Assembly: GCA_947454135.1 (NCBI GenBank)
Contig: CANGJI010000024.1
Span: 1 to 35,184 of the forward strand
Length of the DNA: 35,184 nt
Direction of reading: 5' to 3'
From: Sphingomonadaceae bacterium
GTDB lineage: Bacteria; Pseudomonadota; Alphaproteobacteria; Sphingomonadales; Sphingomonadaceae
Under the pieces are notes generated by a model. It saw only the letters and a list, made by a program, of their open reading frames with translations, was not told the origin of the DNA and ran no database searches. How positions within the stretch are numbered: position 1 is the stretch's first letter; every line of letters begins with the position of its first letter. Positions 16,111 through 24,833 of this stretch are shown piece after piece. The position numbers were made by a program, and so were the translations under genes.

Positions 16111-18774
16111 TTAACCCAAGGCAGCCTGCGCCGCCGCCAGCCGCGCAATCGGCACGCGGTAGGGGCTCGCCGAGACATAATCGAGCCCGACCTTCTCGCA
16201 GAACGCGATAGACGCCGGATCGCCGCCATGCTCGCCGCAGATACCGAGCTTGATGTCGGGCCGGGTCTCACGCCCGCGCACCGCCGCCATCTCGACCAGT
16301 TGGCCGACGCCTTCGATATCGAGGCTGACGAAGGGATCGCGCGGATAGATGCCCTGTTCGACATAGGGCCCGAGGAAACGGGCCGCATCGTCACGGCTGA
16401 CACCGAGCGTGGTCTGGGTGAGATCGTTGGTGCCGAAGGAGAAGAACTTGGCTTCCTCGGCGATCTCGCCAGCCATGAGCGCGGCGCGCGGCAGCTCGAT
16501 CATCGTGCCGACGAGGTATTCGAGCGTGCGGCCCTTTTCGGCGAACACGGCCTGTGCGGCGCGATCGACAAGGGCGCGCAGGATGAGCAACTCGCGCCGG
16601 GTGGCGACGAGCGGGATCATCACTTCGGGAACCACCGCTTCGCCAGACTTTTCAGCCACGTCGCAGGCAGCCTCGAAAATCGCGCGGGCCTGCATCTCGT
16701 AGATTTCGGGGAAAGTGATGCCGAGGCGGCAACCACGGTGGCCAAGCATCGGGTTGAACTCGTGCAGCTCGCCCGCCCGGCGCTTGAGGTGATCGACACC
16801 GAGACCAGTCGCTTCCGACAGTTCCTCGAACTCCGCTTCGCCGTGGGGGAGGAACTCGTGGAGCGGCGGATCGAGCAGGCGGATAGTGACGGGAAGCCCG
16901 GCCATGACCTCGAAGATCGCGGTGAAATCGGCACGCTGTTCGGGCAGCAGCGAATCCAGCGCGCGGCGGCGGGTCGCTTCGTCCTCGGCCAGAATCATCT
17001 GGCGTACCAGCGAGATACGGCCGGCATCGAAGAACATGTGTTCGGTACGGCAGAGGCCCACACCTTCCGCGCCGAACTGGCGCGCAACCTGGCAGTCGAG
17101 CGGCGTTTCGGCGTTGGCGCGCACCTTCATGCGGCGGTGCTTGTCGGCCCAGTCCATCAGCACGGCGAAGTCACCGACGAGCTCGGGCTCGACCATCGGG
17201 ACAGCGCCCAGCATGACATCGCCGTTCGAACCGTCGAGCGTGATGACCTCGCCTTCCTTGACCTCGCGCGAGCCCATGCGGGCGGTGCGGGTCGCCATGT
17301 CGATCGAGAGGCCCGAGGCGCCCGAGACGCAAGGGCGGCCCATGCCGCGCGCCACGACGGCTGCGTGGCTGGTCATGCCGCCGCGCGCGGTCAGCACGCC
17401 CTTGGCGGCGTGCATGCCGTGGATGTCCTCAGGGCTGGTCTCGACGCGAACGAGGATGACATCCTCGCCCAGTTGCGCGCGGCGCTCGGCGCTGTCGGCA
17501 TCGAACACGACGATGCCGGTAGCCGCGCCCGGCGAGGCGGGCAGACCCCGCGTCAGCACATCGCGGGCGGCGCTGGGATCGAGTGTCGGGTGGAGCAGCT
17601 GATCGAGCGCCATCGGATCGACCCGCTTGACCGCCGTCGCCTCGTCGATCAGGCCTTCGCGCGCCATGTCGACCGCCATCTTGAGTGCAGCCTTGGCCGT
17701 GCGCTTGCCCGAGCGGGTCTGCAGCATCCACAGCTTGCCCTGCTCGACGGTGAACTCAATGTCCTGCATGTCCCTGTAGTGGGCTTCGAGCAGGTCGAAC
17801 ACGCGGGCAAGCTCGCCATAGGCGGCAGGCATCGCCTCTTCCATCGAAAGCGGCTTGGCGCCCGCCCGCTCGCGCGCGGCCTTGGTGAGGTACTGCGGGG
17901 TGCGGATGCCGGCGACGACGTCCTCGCCCTGCGCGTTGACCAGCCATTCGCCGTAGTAGGCGCGCTCACCGGTCGCGGGATCGCGCGTGAAGGCAACGCC
18001 CGTCGCCGAAGTCTCGCCCATGTTGCCGAAGACCATGGCCTGCACGTTGACGGCAGTGCCCCAATCATGCGGGATCGCGTTCAGGCGGCGATAGACCTTG
18101 GCGCGGTCCGATTCCCACGAATCGAACACGGCCCCGATCGCGCCCCAGAGCTGTTCGTGAACGTCCTGCGGGAACGGGCGGCCGAGTTCTTCGGCCACGA
18201 TCGCCTTGTATTCGCCGACGAGCGCCTGCCAATGCTCTGCGCCCATCTCGACATCGGCAAAGAAGCCATTGTCTTCCTTGGCGATTTCCAGCGCATCCTC
18301 GAAGCGGTGATGATCGAGGCCGAGGACGACGTCCGAATACATCTGGATGAAGCGGCGGTAGCTGTCCCACGCGAAGCGCGCATCGCCCGAGCCGGCGGCA
18401 AGGCCTTCGACGGTCACGTCGTTGAGGCCGAGGTTCAGCACCGTATCCATCATGCCGGGCATCGAAACGCGCGCGCCCGAGCGGACCGAGACCAGCAGCG
18501 GATTGGCCGGATCGCCGAACACGCGGCCTGTCGCCTTTTCGATATGCGCGACGCCGCCCGCCACACCGGCGCGCAAGTCATCGTCGAAGCTCTTGCCAGC
18601 CGCGTTGTAGGCCGTGCAGACCTCGGTGCTGATGGTGAAGCCCGGAGGCACAGGCAGACCGATGCCCGCCATCTCGGCAAGGTTCGCGCCCTTGCCGCCA
18701 GTGATGGTCTTGTCGCGCGAGCGGGGATCGCTGTTGGTGGCACCGCCACCGAAATGGAATACGTATGCGCTCAT
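16111..18774 (-). CDS. ppdK: Pyruvate, phosphate dikinase
   Basis: This 887-residue enzyme interconverts pyruvate, ATP and phosphate with phosphoenolpyruvate, AMP and pyrophosphate in the cytoplasm. The N-terminal nucleotide-binding domain begins YVFHFGGG and continues with GGKGANLAEMAGIGLPVPPGFTIS. The swivelling phosphohistidine domain has GGMTSHAAVVARGMGRPCV with the phospho-acceptor at His470. The C-terminal TIM barrel includes GLCRTEHMFF, FGTNDLTQTTLGVSRDDAARFL and the catalytic Cys846 in LGICGEHGGDP. Length matches the family (about 880). It supports gluconeogenesis or PEP balance. The opposite strand carries a 903-codon open frame across this gene, which is a codon-bias artefact. glyS lies 61 bases upstream in the same direction, so all three minus-strand genes may be transcribed together. 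Confidence 0.97.
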   Translation of the reverse strand: MSAYVFHFGGGATNSDPRSRDKTITGGKGANLAEMAGIGLPVPPGFTISTEVCTAYNAAGKSFDDDLRAGVAGGVAHIEKATGRVFGDPANPLLVSVRSGARVSMPGMMDTVLNLGLNDVTVEGLAAGSGDARFAWDSYRRFIQMYSDVVLGLDHHRFEDALEIAKEDNGFFADVEMGAEHWQALVGEYKAIVAEELGRPFPQDVHEQLWGAIGAVFDSWESDRAKVYRRLNAIPHDWGTAVNVQAMVFGNMGETSATGVAFTRDPATGERAYYGEWLVNAQGEDVVAGIRTPQYLTKAARERAGAKPLSMEEAMPAAYGELARVFDLLEAHYRDMQDIEFTVEQGKLWMLQTRSGKRTAKAALKMAVDMAREGLIDEATAVKRVDPMALDQLLHPTLDPSAARDVLTRGLPASPGAATGIVVFDADSAERRAQLGEDVILVRVETSPEDIHGMHAAKGVLTARGGMTSHAAVVARGMGRPCVSGASGLSIDMATRTARMGSREVKEGEVITLDGSNGDVMLGAVPMVEPELVGDFAVLMDWADKHRRMKVRANAETPLDCQVARQFGAEGVGLCRTEHMFFDAGRISLVRQMILAEDEATRRRALDSLLPEQRADFTAIFEVMAGLPVTIRLLDPPLHEFLPHGEAEFEELSEATGLGVDHLKRRAGELHEFNPMLGHRGCRLGITFPEIYEMQARAIFEAACDVAEKSGEAVVPEVMIPLVATRRELLILRALVDRAAQAVFAEKGRTLEYLVGTMIELPRAALMAGEIAEEAKFFSFGTNDLTQTTLGVSRDDAARFLGPYVEQGIYPRDPFVSLDIEGVGQLVEMAAVRGRETRPDIKLGICGEHGGDPASIAFCEKVGLDYVSASPYRVPIARLAAAQAALG

Positions 18775-18835
18775 ACGGCCAACAGGCTCCCTGCTTGTAC
18801 GATTCTTGCCCGGCAGACCCGGATTCGGGCGCGCC

Positions 18836-21091
18836 TTAGCCTTCTATGCGGGAAAAGTCCGCAACTTTGTGCACTGCAGCACGAAAGCGGTCAAGCAGCC
18901 CCAGGCGACCTGCCCGTTTGGCCGGGTCGGCATCGTTGACCGTGACGCTTTCGAAGAACGCATCGATAGGAGCGCGCAAGCTTGCGAGTGCAGCCATCGC
19001 GGCGGTGAAATCCTCCGCCGCAACAGCAGCTTCGGCGCGCGGCTCAGCCGCATCGAGCGAGGCACCTAGCGCAGCTTCAGCCGGTTCGGGCTCGTAGTCC
19101 GCCGCCAGCGGCGCGTACTCTTCCTTCTTGAGGATATTGGCGGCGCGCTTGTAGCCGGCGATCAGGTTCACGCCGTCCTCGGTGCCGACGAAAGCCTGCA
19201 GCGCGTGGACGCGGGCGAGCAGGCGGACGAGATCGTCCTCGTTGCCCAGCGCGAAGACCGCGTCGATCAGATCGTGCCGAACGCCCGCTTCGCGCTGCTG
19301 CACCTTGAGGCGGTCGGCGAAGAAGGCGACGAGCGCGGCCGGCGTGTTGGCCACAACGGCGGGCGCAGTCCGCAGGAAGTCCAGCGCAAGCTCCGAATAA
19401 GGTTCGAGCTTGATCTCGAAATCGCCGAGTTCTGCGGTGAAATCCGCAATCCGGGCGGTGAATTCATCGGTGGGCAGCGCGGGATGCGGCTGCAACTTGC
19501 CGATCTTCTCGATGTAGATCGCGAAGTTGACGTCACCCGCCACCGCCCGGTCCAGCACCGAGGCGAACACGCTGGCGATGGCATTTCGCAGCACGGCGGT
19601 GAGGTTGCAGCGCACCTTCCCGGCCAGCAGGATCTGGATGACACCCAGCGCCGCGCGGCGCAGCGCGAAGGGGTCTTTGGAGCCGGTCGGTTTCTCGTCG
19701 ATGGCGAAGAACCCGGCCAACGTATCGAGCTTGTCCGCCAGCGCGACGGCCACCGTGACGGGCGCGGTGGGGACGTCATCGCCCTGCCCGACCGGCTTGT
19801 AGTGATCGCGGATCGCATCGGCGACGGCGTCGGGCAGGCCTTCGGCGCGGGCGTAGTAGCCGCCCATCAGGCCCTGAAGCTCAGGGAACTCGCCGACCAT
19901 TTCGGTGACGAGATCGGCCTTGCACAGCTCTGCGGCAAGGCGCGCCTGCGCCGGGTCGCAGCCGGGGACGACGCCTTCAGCCGCCAGCCATTCTGCAAGC
20001 TTCGCCACGCGCGCCACCTTGTCGGCGACCGTGCCCAGCTTTTCGTGGAAGGTGATGCGCGCAAGCTTTTCGGCCTGCGCGGCGAGGCTCGTCTTCTTGT
20101 CCTGCTCCCAGAAGAAGCGCGCGTCCGAAAGGCGCGCGGCGAGGACCTTGCGGTTGCCCGCAACGATCATCGCGCCGCCATCGTGCGCCGCGATATTGGC
20201 GGTGCAGACGAAAGCGTTGGCGAGCTGGCCTGCGCTGTCACGGCAGATGAAGTACTTCTGGTTCACGCGCGCCGTCAGCTGGATCACTTCGGGCGGCACT
20301 TCGAGGAAGGCCTCGTCGAAACGGCCGAGCAGCGGCACCGGCCACTCGGTAAGGCCGGCGTTCTCGATGACGAGGCCTTCGTCCTCGACAAGCACGAGGC
20401 CCGCATCCGCAGCCGCCTTGCGCGCGCCTTCGCGGACGATGGCTTCGCGCGTCGCATGGTCGACAATGACGTGGGCTTCGCGCAGCTTGGCAGCGTAGTC
20501 GTCCACGTCGTCGATCACGATCTCGCCGCTATGGTGGAAGCGGTGGCCCATCGTGGTCCGGCCGGAGTGGATGCCGCCGATCTCGCAGGGCACCACTTCA
20601 CCGCCGAGCAGCGCGACGATGCCCGAAAGCGGGCGCACCCAGCGCAAGCTGTCCGGCTGAAGGCTCGCCGCGCCCCAGCGCTGCGACTTGGGCCAGGGAA
20701 AGGCGCGGATGATCGCCGGGATCGCCTCGGCGAGCACATCAGCGGCAGCGCGGCCGGGTTTCTCGACAACGGCGAACCACACGCCGTCGCGTTCGGTGAG
20801 CTGGTCCTTGGCAAGGCCGGTCTTGCGCAGGAACCCTTCGAGCGCCTGTTCGGGCGCTGAGGTGCGCGGACCCTTGGTCTCCTCGCGCACCGCCTCGGTC
20901 GCGAGCGGAAGCCCGCGTGCGATCAGCGTCAGGCGGCGCGGCGTCGACCAGATCGTCAGCGCGCCGACGGCAAGGCCCGCTGCTTCCATCTCGCGGCGGA
21001 ACAGCTTTTCGAGATCGGCGCGCGCGCCAGCCTGCATCCGCGCCGGGATCTCTTCCGAACGCAGCTCAAGGAGGAAATCAGCGGTGCTCAT
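18836..21091 (-). CDS. glyS: Glycyl-tRNA synthetase beta subunit
   Basis: This 751-residue beta chain of the bacterial alpha2-beta2 glycyl-tRNA synthetase recognises tRNA-Gly. It opens with the family start [19 protein letters not shown] and shows [45 protein letters not shown], the HD-like region [23 protein letters not shown], and the C-terminal anticodon-binding region ending [40 protein letters not shown]. The ATG at 21091 is chosen over one 30 bases upstream because it overlaps the glyQ stop as ATGA (21088-21091), the expected coupling for subunits made in equal amounts. Length is somewhat above the E. coli protein, normal for alphaproteobacteria. Confidence 0.96.
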   Translation of the reverse strand: MSTADFLLELRSEEIPARMQAGARADLEKLFRREMEAAGLAVGALTIWSTPRRLTLIARGLPLATEAVREETKGPRTSAPEQALEGFLRKTGLAKDQLTERDGVWFAVVEKPGRAAADVLAEAIPAIIRAFPWPKSQRWGAASLQPDSLRWVRPLSGIVALLGGEVVPCEIGGIHSGRTTMGHRFHHSGEIVIDDVDDYAAKLREAHVIVDHATREAIVREGARKAAADAGLVLVEDEGLVIENAGLTEWPVPLLGRFDEAFLEVPPEVIQLTARVNQKYFICRDSAGQLANAFVCTANIAAHDGGAMIVAGNRKVLAARLSDARFFWEQDKKTSLAAQAEKLARITFHEKLGTVADKVARVAKLAEWLAAEGVVPGCDPAQARLAAELCKADLVTEMVGEFPELQGLMGGYYARAEGLPDAVADAIRDHYKPVGQGDDVPTAPVTVAVALADKLDTLAGFFAIDEKPTGSKDPFALRRAALGVIQILLAGKVRCNLTAVLRNAIASVFASVLDRAVAGDVNFAIYIEKIGKLQPHPALPTDEFTARIADFTAELGDFEIKLEPYSELALDFLRTAPAVVANTPAALVAFFADRLKVQQREAGVRHDLIDAVFALGNEDDLVRLLARVHALQAFVGTEDGVNLIAGYKRAANILKKEEYAPLAADYEPEPAEAALGASLDAAEPRAEAAVAAEDFTAAMAALASLRAPIDAFFESVTVNDADPAKRAGRLGLLDRFRAAVHKVADFSRIEG

Positions 21092-22002
21092 GCCGTCCAC
21101 CCCGGGAACTTCGCTTCCCATTCTGGACGATACTTCTCCATGTAGCCCTCACACGAACCGCGCGCGAGATCGCGCACCCGGCCCATGTAGCTCGCGCGTT
21201 CCTGCACCGAGATCACGCCGCGCGCCTGCAGCAGGTTGAACAGATGGCTCGCCTCGATCGCCTGCTCGTAAGCCGCGATGGGAACGCCCGCTTCCAGCGC
21301 CTTGCGGCACTCGGCCTCGGCGCGGCGGAAGCCTTCGAACAGCGTCTCGGTGTCAGCCACCTCGAAGTTCCATGTCGACATCTGGCGCTCGTTTTCAAGG
21401 AACACGTCGCCGTAGCTGACACCATGATCATTGAACTTGAGGTCGTAGACGTTGTCGACGCCCTGGATGTACATCGCGAGGCGTTCGAGGCCGTAGGTCA
21501 GCTCGCCGGCAACCGGCTTGCAGTCAAAACCGCCCATCTGCTGGAAATAGGTGAACTGGGTGACTTCCATGCCGTCGCACCAGACTTCCCAGCCCAGCCC
21601 CCATGCGCCGAGCGTCGGCGATTCCCAGTCGTCCTCCACGAAGCGGATATCGTGGAGCAACGGGTCGATGCCGATCGCGGCAAGGCTGCCGAGATAGAGC
21701 GCCTGCAGGTCAGGCGGGCTCGGCTTCATGATGACCTGATACTGGTAATAGTGTTGCAGCCGGTTCGGGTTCTCACCGTAGCGCCCGTCGGTCGGCCGGC
21801 GGCTTGGCTGGACATAGGCCGCATTCCACGGCTGCGGCCCGAGCGCGCGCAAGGTCGTCGCCGGGTGGAACGTGCCAGCGCCCATGCGCATGTCGTAGGG
21901 CTGCAGGATCAGGCAGCCCTTGGCGCCCCAATAGGCGTGGAGCGCAAGGATCATGTCCTGCACGCTGAGAGGTTCGGCTGAGGTGTTTGCGGTGTCTGCC
22001 AT
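21088..22002 (-). CDS. glyQ: Glycyl-tRNA synthetase alpha subunit
   Basis: This 304-residue catalytic subunit belongs to the class II tRNA synthetases and forms glycyl-adenylate. Characteristic segments are [82 protein letters not shown] and [58 protein letters not shown]. The ATG at 22002 starts shortly before the conserved SVQDMIL; the frame is open further upstream but without family sequence. It is the first gene of the glyQ-glyS pair and is divergent from the TraB/GumN lipoprotein gene, with a 16-bp tandem repeat lying between the two starts. Confidence 0.97.
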   Translation of the reverse strand: MADTANTSAEPLSVQDMILALHAYWGAKGCLILQPYDMRMGAGTFHPATTLRALGPQPWNAAYVQPSRRPTDGRYGENPNRLQHYYQYQVIMKPSPPDLQALYLGSLAAIGIDPLLHDIRFVEDDWESPTLGAWGLGWEVWCDGMEVTQFTYFQQMGGFDCKPVAGELTYGLERLAMYIQGVDNVYDLKFNDHGVSYGDVFLENERQMSTWNFEVADTETLFEGFRRAEAECRKALEAGVPIAAYEQAIEASHLFNLLQARGVISVQERASYMGRVRDLARGSCEGYMEKYRPEWEAKFPGWTA

Positions 22003-22031
22003 GGCCCGGGCGCTTTGGCCGATTGGCACTT

Positions 22032-22063
22032 GCAAATCAACCGGCAGGCAAATCAACCGGCAG
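22032..22063. repeat. Perfect 16-bp tandem duplication before glyQ
   Basis: GCAAATCAACCGGCAG occurs twice without a gap (22032-22047 and 22048-22063). It lies in the 133-bp space between the divergent glyQ and TraB/GumN starts, 30 bases from the glyQ ATG, so it is in the glyQ leader or promoter region. Confidence 0.9.
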
Positions 22064-22135
22064 GCGGGGCGGAACCCTTGGTTGGGCCGTGGGGTTCTTG
22101 CGCGCGCTCCACGCATGGTCCATCCCGGTGCGGCG

Positions 22136-23044
22136 ATGATGCGTGCAAACTCCCCCCTCACCCGCCCCCTGCAACTCCTCGCCGCCCTGCTGCTGGTCGC
22201 GCTGGCGGCCTGCGGTTCCGCGAAACCGCCGACCGACGAGGCGCCCAAAGTCGCGCTCTGGCAGATTTCGGACAACACCGGGGTTCATGGCTGGCTGCTC
22301 GGCACCGTCCATTCGCTGCCACGCGGCACCCAGTGGCGCCGCCCTGCGATCGACGGTGCCATTTCGGGGGCGGACCGGCTCGTGCTGGAAATCGGTGAAC
22401 CGCTCAATCCGCAGGTCGCAGGCGAAGCGCTCGGGAAGCTCGCGTTCACGCCCGATCTGCCGCCACCCAGCGAACGCGTCGGCCCGAAATTCCGCAGCGA
22501 TATGGCCAGGGTCTACAAGGACCTTTCGCTGAATGACGCGCAGTTCAAGGATCAGGAAAGCTGGGCCGTGGCGCTACAGATCGCGGCGATCGGCGGGCTC
22601 AAGCAAGGCATGGAGCCCGACAGCGGCGTGGAGCCCGAACTGCGCAAGGTGATCGGCGCCAAGCCGATCACCGGCCTCGAGACCATCGACAGCCAGTTCG
22701 GCATCTTCGACGCCTTGCCGCCGCGCGCGCAGACCGTGCTGCTGGAGCAAGTCGCACATGAGGCCGCTGACAACCGCGACGATGACAAGGACATGCTGGC
22801 GCTCTGGCTGCGCGGCGATGACCTCGGCATCGCGCACGAGGCGCAGACCGGCTTTCTGGCCGACCCGGAACTGCGCGCCGCGCTGCTCACCCGGCGCAAC
22901 CTGGCCTGGGCAGACAAGATCAACGCCATGCTGAAAGCGGGCGCCAAGCCTTTCATCGCGGTCGGCGCGGCGCATGTGGCGGGCGTGGACGGTCTCCCGC
23001 ACCTGCTCGAAGCGCGCGGGTGGCTGGTGAAGCGGGTGTACTAG
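22136..23044 (+). CDS. TraB/GumN family lipoprotein
   Basis: This 302-residue protein belongs to the TraB/GumN superfamily, related to the eukaryotic TIKI proteases and probably metal-dependent. The N-terminus is a lipoprotein signal, with the lipobox ALAAC placing the lipidated cysteine at residue 26. The family motifs are [11 protein letters not shown] (the GTxH motif), [30 protein letters not shown] (the GLET motif) and the C-terminal [29 protein letters not shown] (GxxH). It would be anchored in the periplasm, where a proteolytic role is inferred from the superfamily only. Two adjacent ATG codons (22136 and 22139) could serve as the start; neither has a strong Shine-Dalgarno sequence. It is followed by bL25 in the same direction after 137 bases. 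Confidence 0.88.
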   Translation: MMRANSPLTRPLQLLAALLLVALAACGSAKPPTDEAPKVALWQISDNTGVHGWLLGTVHSLPRGTQWRRPAIDGAISGADRLVLEIGEPLNPQVAGEALGKLAFTPDLPPPSERVGPKFRSDMARVYKDLSLNDAQFKDQESWAVALQIAAIGGLKQGMEPDSGVEPELRKVIGAKPITGLETIDSQFGIFDALPPRAQTVLLEQVAHEAADNRDDDKDMLALWLRGDDLGIAHEAQTGFLADPELRAALLTRRNLAWADKINAMLKAGAKPFIAVGAAHVAGVDGLPHLLEARGWLVKRVY

Positions 23045-23181
23045 AGGCCGCTTTCAGGCCGCTTCTGCTTGCTTTTTCCGCAGTACACGCTAAGGGCCGC
23101 CGCTTCTTCGCGCGCATGGTCATCCCTGGAGGCGTGGCGCTGGGAAGTCGTTTGAACAACATAACGTGAAGGTACAGGTAC

Positions 23182-23475
23182 ATGAGCGATACGCTGCATC
23201 TGCCGGCCGAGACGCGTGAACGGGCTGGCAAGGGAGCCTCCCGTGCACTTCGTCGCGAAGGCCGCACCCCCGCCGTGATCTACGGCGGCAATCAGGATCC
23301 GGTTGCGATCCACGTCGAAGAAAAGGAACTGCGCCGCCAGCTTGGCACGGGCAAGTTCTTTGATTCGGTCATCGAGATCACCATCGGCGGCCAGACCGTG
23401 CGCACGCAGCCCAAGGACGTCGCGTTCCACCCGGTTTCGGAACGTCCGCTCCACGCTGATTTCCTGCGTATCTGA
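23182..23475 (+). CDS. rplY: Ribosomal protein bL25, short single-domain form
   Basis: This 97-residue protein is the 5S-rRNA-binding domain of bL25: [48 protein letters not shown], then [26 protein letters not shown]. It stops exactly where alphaproteobacterial bL25/Ctc proteins normally continue after FLRV into a second beta-rich domain of about 100 residues. I translated the following bases in the other frames and did not find that second domain, so it is either lost or never present; the product is like the 94-residue E. coli protein. It is followed by pth, the usual neighbour of rplY. An AAGG lies ten bases before the ATG. The ribosomal role of the remaining domain should be intact. Confidence 0.9.
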   Translation: MSDTLHLPAETRERAGKGASRALRREGRTPAVIYGGNQDPVAIHVEEKELRRQLGTGKFFDSVIEITIGGQTVRTQPKDVAFHPVSERPLHADFLRI

Positions 23476-23536
23476 CCCAAGACTTGCGGCTGAACGCTTC
23501 GCCGTGGCGGAGTGATCGCCGCACTTGCATGGCGCA

Positions 23537-23567
23537 CCGGCCCCTCTCGCCCAAGCGAAGGGGCCGG
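23537..23567 (+). terminator. Hairpin between rplY and pth
   Basis: A strong stem (CCGGCCCCT / AGGGGCCGG plus inner TCGC-CCAA-GCGA, one bulged C) lies between the two genes. It is followed by GCCCGGCACCC rather than T residues. It may reduce read-through into pth or stabilise the rplY mRNA end; it is not a classical terminator. Confidence 0.4.
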
Positions 23568-23653
23568 GCCCGGCACCCCTCCTGATCTGCCCGAAGCGCC
23601 ATGAGCCTCAAGGCGCCCCGCCCCGAAGCGACCTGACCAAGGAGCCCCCCGCG

Positions 23654-24220
23654 ATGCAGCTCTGGGTCGGCCTGGGCAATCCCGGGCCCCAATATGCCCT
23701 CCATCGGCACAATGTCGGCTTCATGGCGCTCGATACGATCGCCGAGGTGCATTCTTTCGGCCCCGTCCAGAAGAAGTTCCAAGGCTGGGTGCAGGATGGC
23801 CGCATCGGCTCGCAGCGGGTGATCCTGCTCAAGCCCGCCACCTTCATGAACGAAAGCGGCCGCGCGGTGAGCGAGGCACTGCGCTTCTACAAGCTGGGGC
23901 CGGATGCCCTCACCGTCTTTCACGACGAGCTCGATCTTGCGCCCTTCAAGGTCAAGGTAAAGCAGGGCGGCGGCCATGCCGGGCACAATGGCCTGCGCTC
24001 GATCGACCAGCACATCGGCCCGGATTTCCGCCGCGTGCGACTGGGGATCGGGCACCCGGGCCATAAGGACCGCGTGACCGGCTACGTCCTAGGTAATTTC
24101 GCGAAGGCCGAACAGGACGACCTCGTGACCATGCTCGGCGCAGTAGCAGGCGAGGCACAACGGCTCGCCGCTGGCGAAGATGTGCGCTTCATGAGCGATG
24201 TCGCCCTGCGCCAGAGTTAA
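23654..24220 (+). CDS. pth: Peptidyl-tRNA hydrolase
   Basis: This 188-residue enzyme frees tRNA from peptidyl-tRNA that drops off the ribosome. Active-site residues are all present: Asn9 in VGLGNPG, the catalytic His19 in RHNVGF, Asn66 in KPATFMNESG and Asp91 in VFHDELDL, plus the conserved GGGHAGHNGLRSI and RLGIGHPG. The ATG at 23654 is supported by AAGGAG nine bases upstream and by the immediate family start (QLWVGLGNPG). It follows rplY in the common rplY-pth order, separated by 178 bases that hold a strong hairpin. The downstream intergenic region starts the PEP-CTERM module. Confidence 0.96.
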   Translation: MQLWVGLGNPGPQYALHRHNVGFMALDTIAEVHSFGPVQKKFQGWVQDGRIGSQRVILLKPATFMNESGRAVSEALRFYKLGPDALTVFHDELDLAPFKVKVKQGGGHAGHNGLRSIDQHIGPDFRRVRLGIGHPGHKDRVTGYVLGNFAKAEQDDLVTMLGAVAGEAQRLAAGEDVRFMSDVALRQS

Positions 24221-24242
24221 CTTTCATTAGCGTCGAGCCGCC

Positions 24243-24250
24243 TTACAAGT
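24243..24250 (+). promoter_or_regulatory. Shared 8-bp element upstream of the first sigma-54 promoter
   Basis: TTACAAGT lies 60 bases before the -24 GG of the promoter. The same word, followed within two bases by TCGCT, lies 49 bases before the -24 GG of the second promoter (26433-26440). It is a candidate activator site; an 8-bp match between two short regions could also be chance. Confidence 0.25.
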
Positions 24251-24301
24251 CGCTTACATTGAAGCTGGCATTAACCGACAAGATCGGCAGAAATACGTAA
24301 T

Positions 24302-24317
24302 TGGCACCAAGCTTGCT
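24302..24317 (+). promoter_or_regulatory. Sigma-54 (-24/-12) promoter of the first PEP-CTERM gene
   Basis: TGGCACC-AAGC-TTGCT matches the RpoN consensus TGGCAC-N5-TTGC, with GG at 24303-24304 and GC at 24315-24316, exactly ten bases apart. Transcription would start near 24328, leaving a leader of about 34 nt before the ATG at 24362. Confidence 0.8.
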
Positions 24318-24361
24318 TGTTCATGGTTTAACCACTGTTTTGTGGAACAAGGGACCAAACC

Positions 24362-24739
24362 ATGAAACGTATTCTGTTTACCTCGGCAGCCCTCCTGGGA
24401 ATGGCCACGCTTTCAACCCCGGCCTCGGCCGGGTTCCAGCACACGCACTATTGCAACTGCGGCCACCCTTCGGGCAGCACCATGTGTGGCAGCTCGACCT
24501 CGAGCTCGACGACCACCGGTGGCACCACCACCACGGGCGGCACGACCACCTCCTCGACCACGGGCGGGACCACCACCACCTCGGGCGGAACCACTACGAC
24601 GACTGGCGGCACCACCACGACGACCGGCGGCACCACCACGTCCACGTCGGGCGGCACTGAGGTGCCCGAGCCGGGCATGCTCGGCATGATGGGCATCGGC
24701 TTCGTCGGCCTCGCTCTGGCGCGTCGCCGCCGTCGCTGA
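24362..24739 (+). CDS. PEP-CTERM sorting domain protein with Cys/His head and Thr/Gly stalk
   Basis: This 125-residue protein is exported and then sorted by an exosortase. The signal peptide is MKRILFTSAALLGMATLSTPASA. The mature protein begins with a 22-residue head rich in His and Cys (HTHYCNCGH, then a third Cys in TMC). This is followed by about 55 residues of almost pure Thr, Gly and Ser in TTTTGG-type repeats, and by the tag VPEPGMLG, a hydrophobic helix, and a cluster of five Arg at the end (residues 101-125). The tag has the sphingomonad PEP-CTERM form. The stalk is the kind of sequence expected to be glycosylated, and the head could bind a metal; both are inferences. AAGGGA lies eight bases before the ATG. 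A sigma-54 promoter drives it and a long hairpin follows. The head matches no family known to me. Confidence 0.85.
   Translation: MKRILFTSAALLGMATLSTPASAGFQHTHYCNCGHPSGSTMCGSSTSSSTTTGGTTTTGGTTTSSTTGGTTTTSGGTTTTTGGTTTTTGGTTTSTSGGTEVPEPGMLGMMGIGFVGLALARRRRR
24510..24655 (+). repeat. In-frame Thr/Gly minisatellite
   Basis: Degenerate repeats of GGCGGCACCACCAC with ACG or ACC additions encode the Thr/Gly stalk of the PEP-CTERM protein. The unit length varies between about 18 and 24 bases, always in whole codons. Such arrays change length readily, so stalk length may vary between strains. Confidence 0.75.
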
Positions 24740-24746
24740 GCCTCGA

Positions 24747-24822
24747 AGGGGCCCCTTGCCCATCCAAAGCCCTTCAGGGAGCGCGTGACAGCACCCTGAA
24801 GGGCTGCCGGGCACAGGGCCCT
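24747..24822. terminator. Large two-layer hairpin between convergent genes
   Basis: An inner perfect 12-bp stem (AGCCCTTCAGGG at 24768-24779, CCCTGAAGGGCT at 24794-24805) is enclosed by an outer imperfect stem (AGGGGCCCCTTGCCC with GGGCACAGGGCCCT). It occupies nearly all of the space between the ends of the first PEP-CTERM gene and the convergent TPR gene, so it probably stops transcripts from both sides. There is no T-run on either side. Confidence 0.6.
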
Positions 24823-24833
24823 CTCGCGACGGC

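Noticed and set aside
17221..17240. GTTCGAA-type motif resembling a tRNA T-arm
   Set aside because: It lies within the ppdK coding sequence and no acceptor stem or anticodon arm can be formed around it.
16228..18939. A 903-codon open frame on the plus strand, opposite ppdK
   Set aside because: ppdK on the minus strand is complete and has all its catalytic motifs. The plus-strand frame is rich in Arg, His, Ala and Glu, has no domain, and is the usual result of GC-rich third positions.
24301..24660. A His/Asp/Arg-rich plus-strand frame (runs of HHHH) overlapping the PEP-CTERM gene
   Set aside because: It is the Thr/Gly minisatellite read in another frame. Its TTG start lies inside the sigma-54 promoter and it has no ribosome site.
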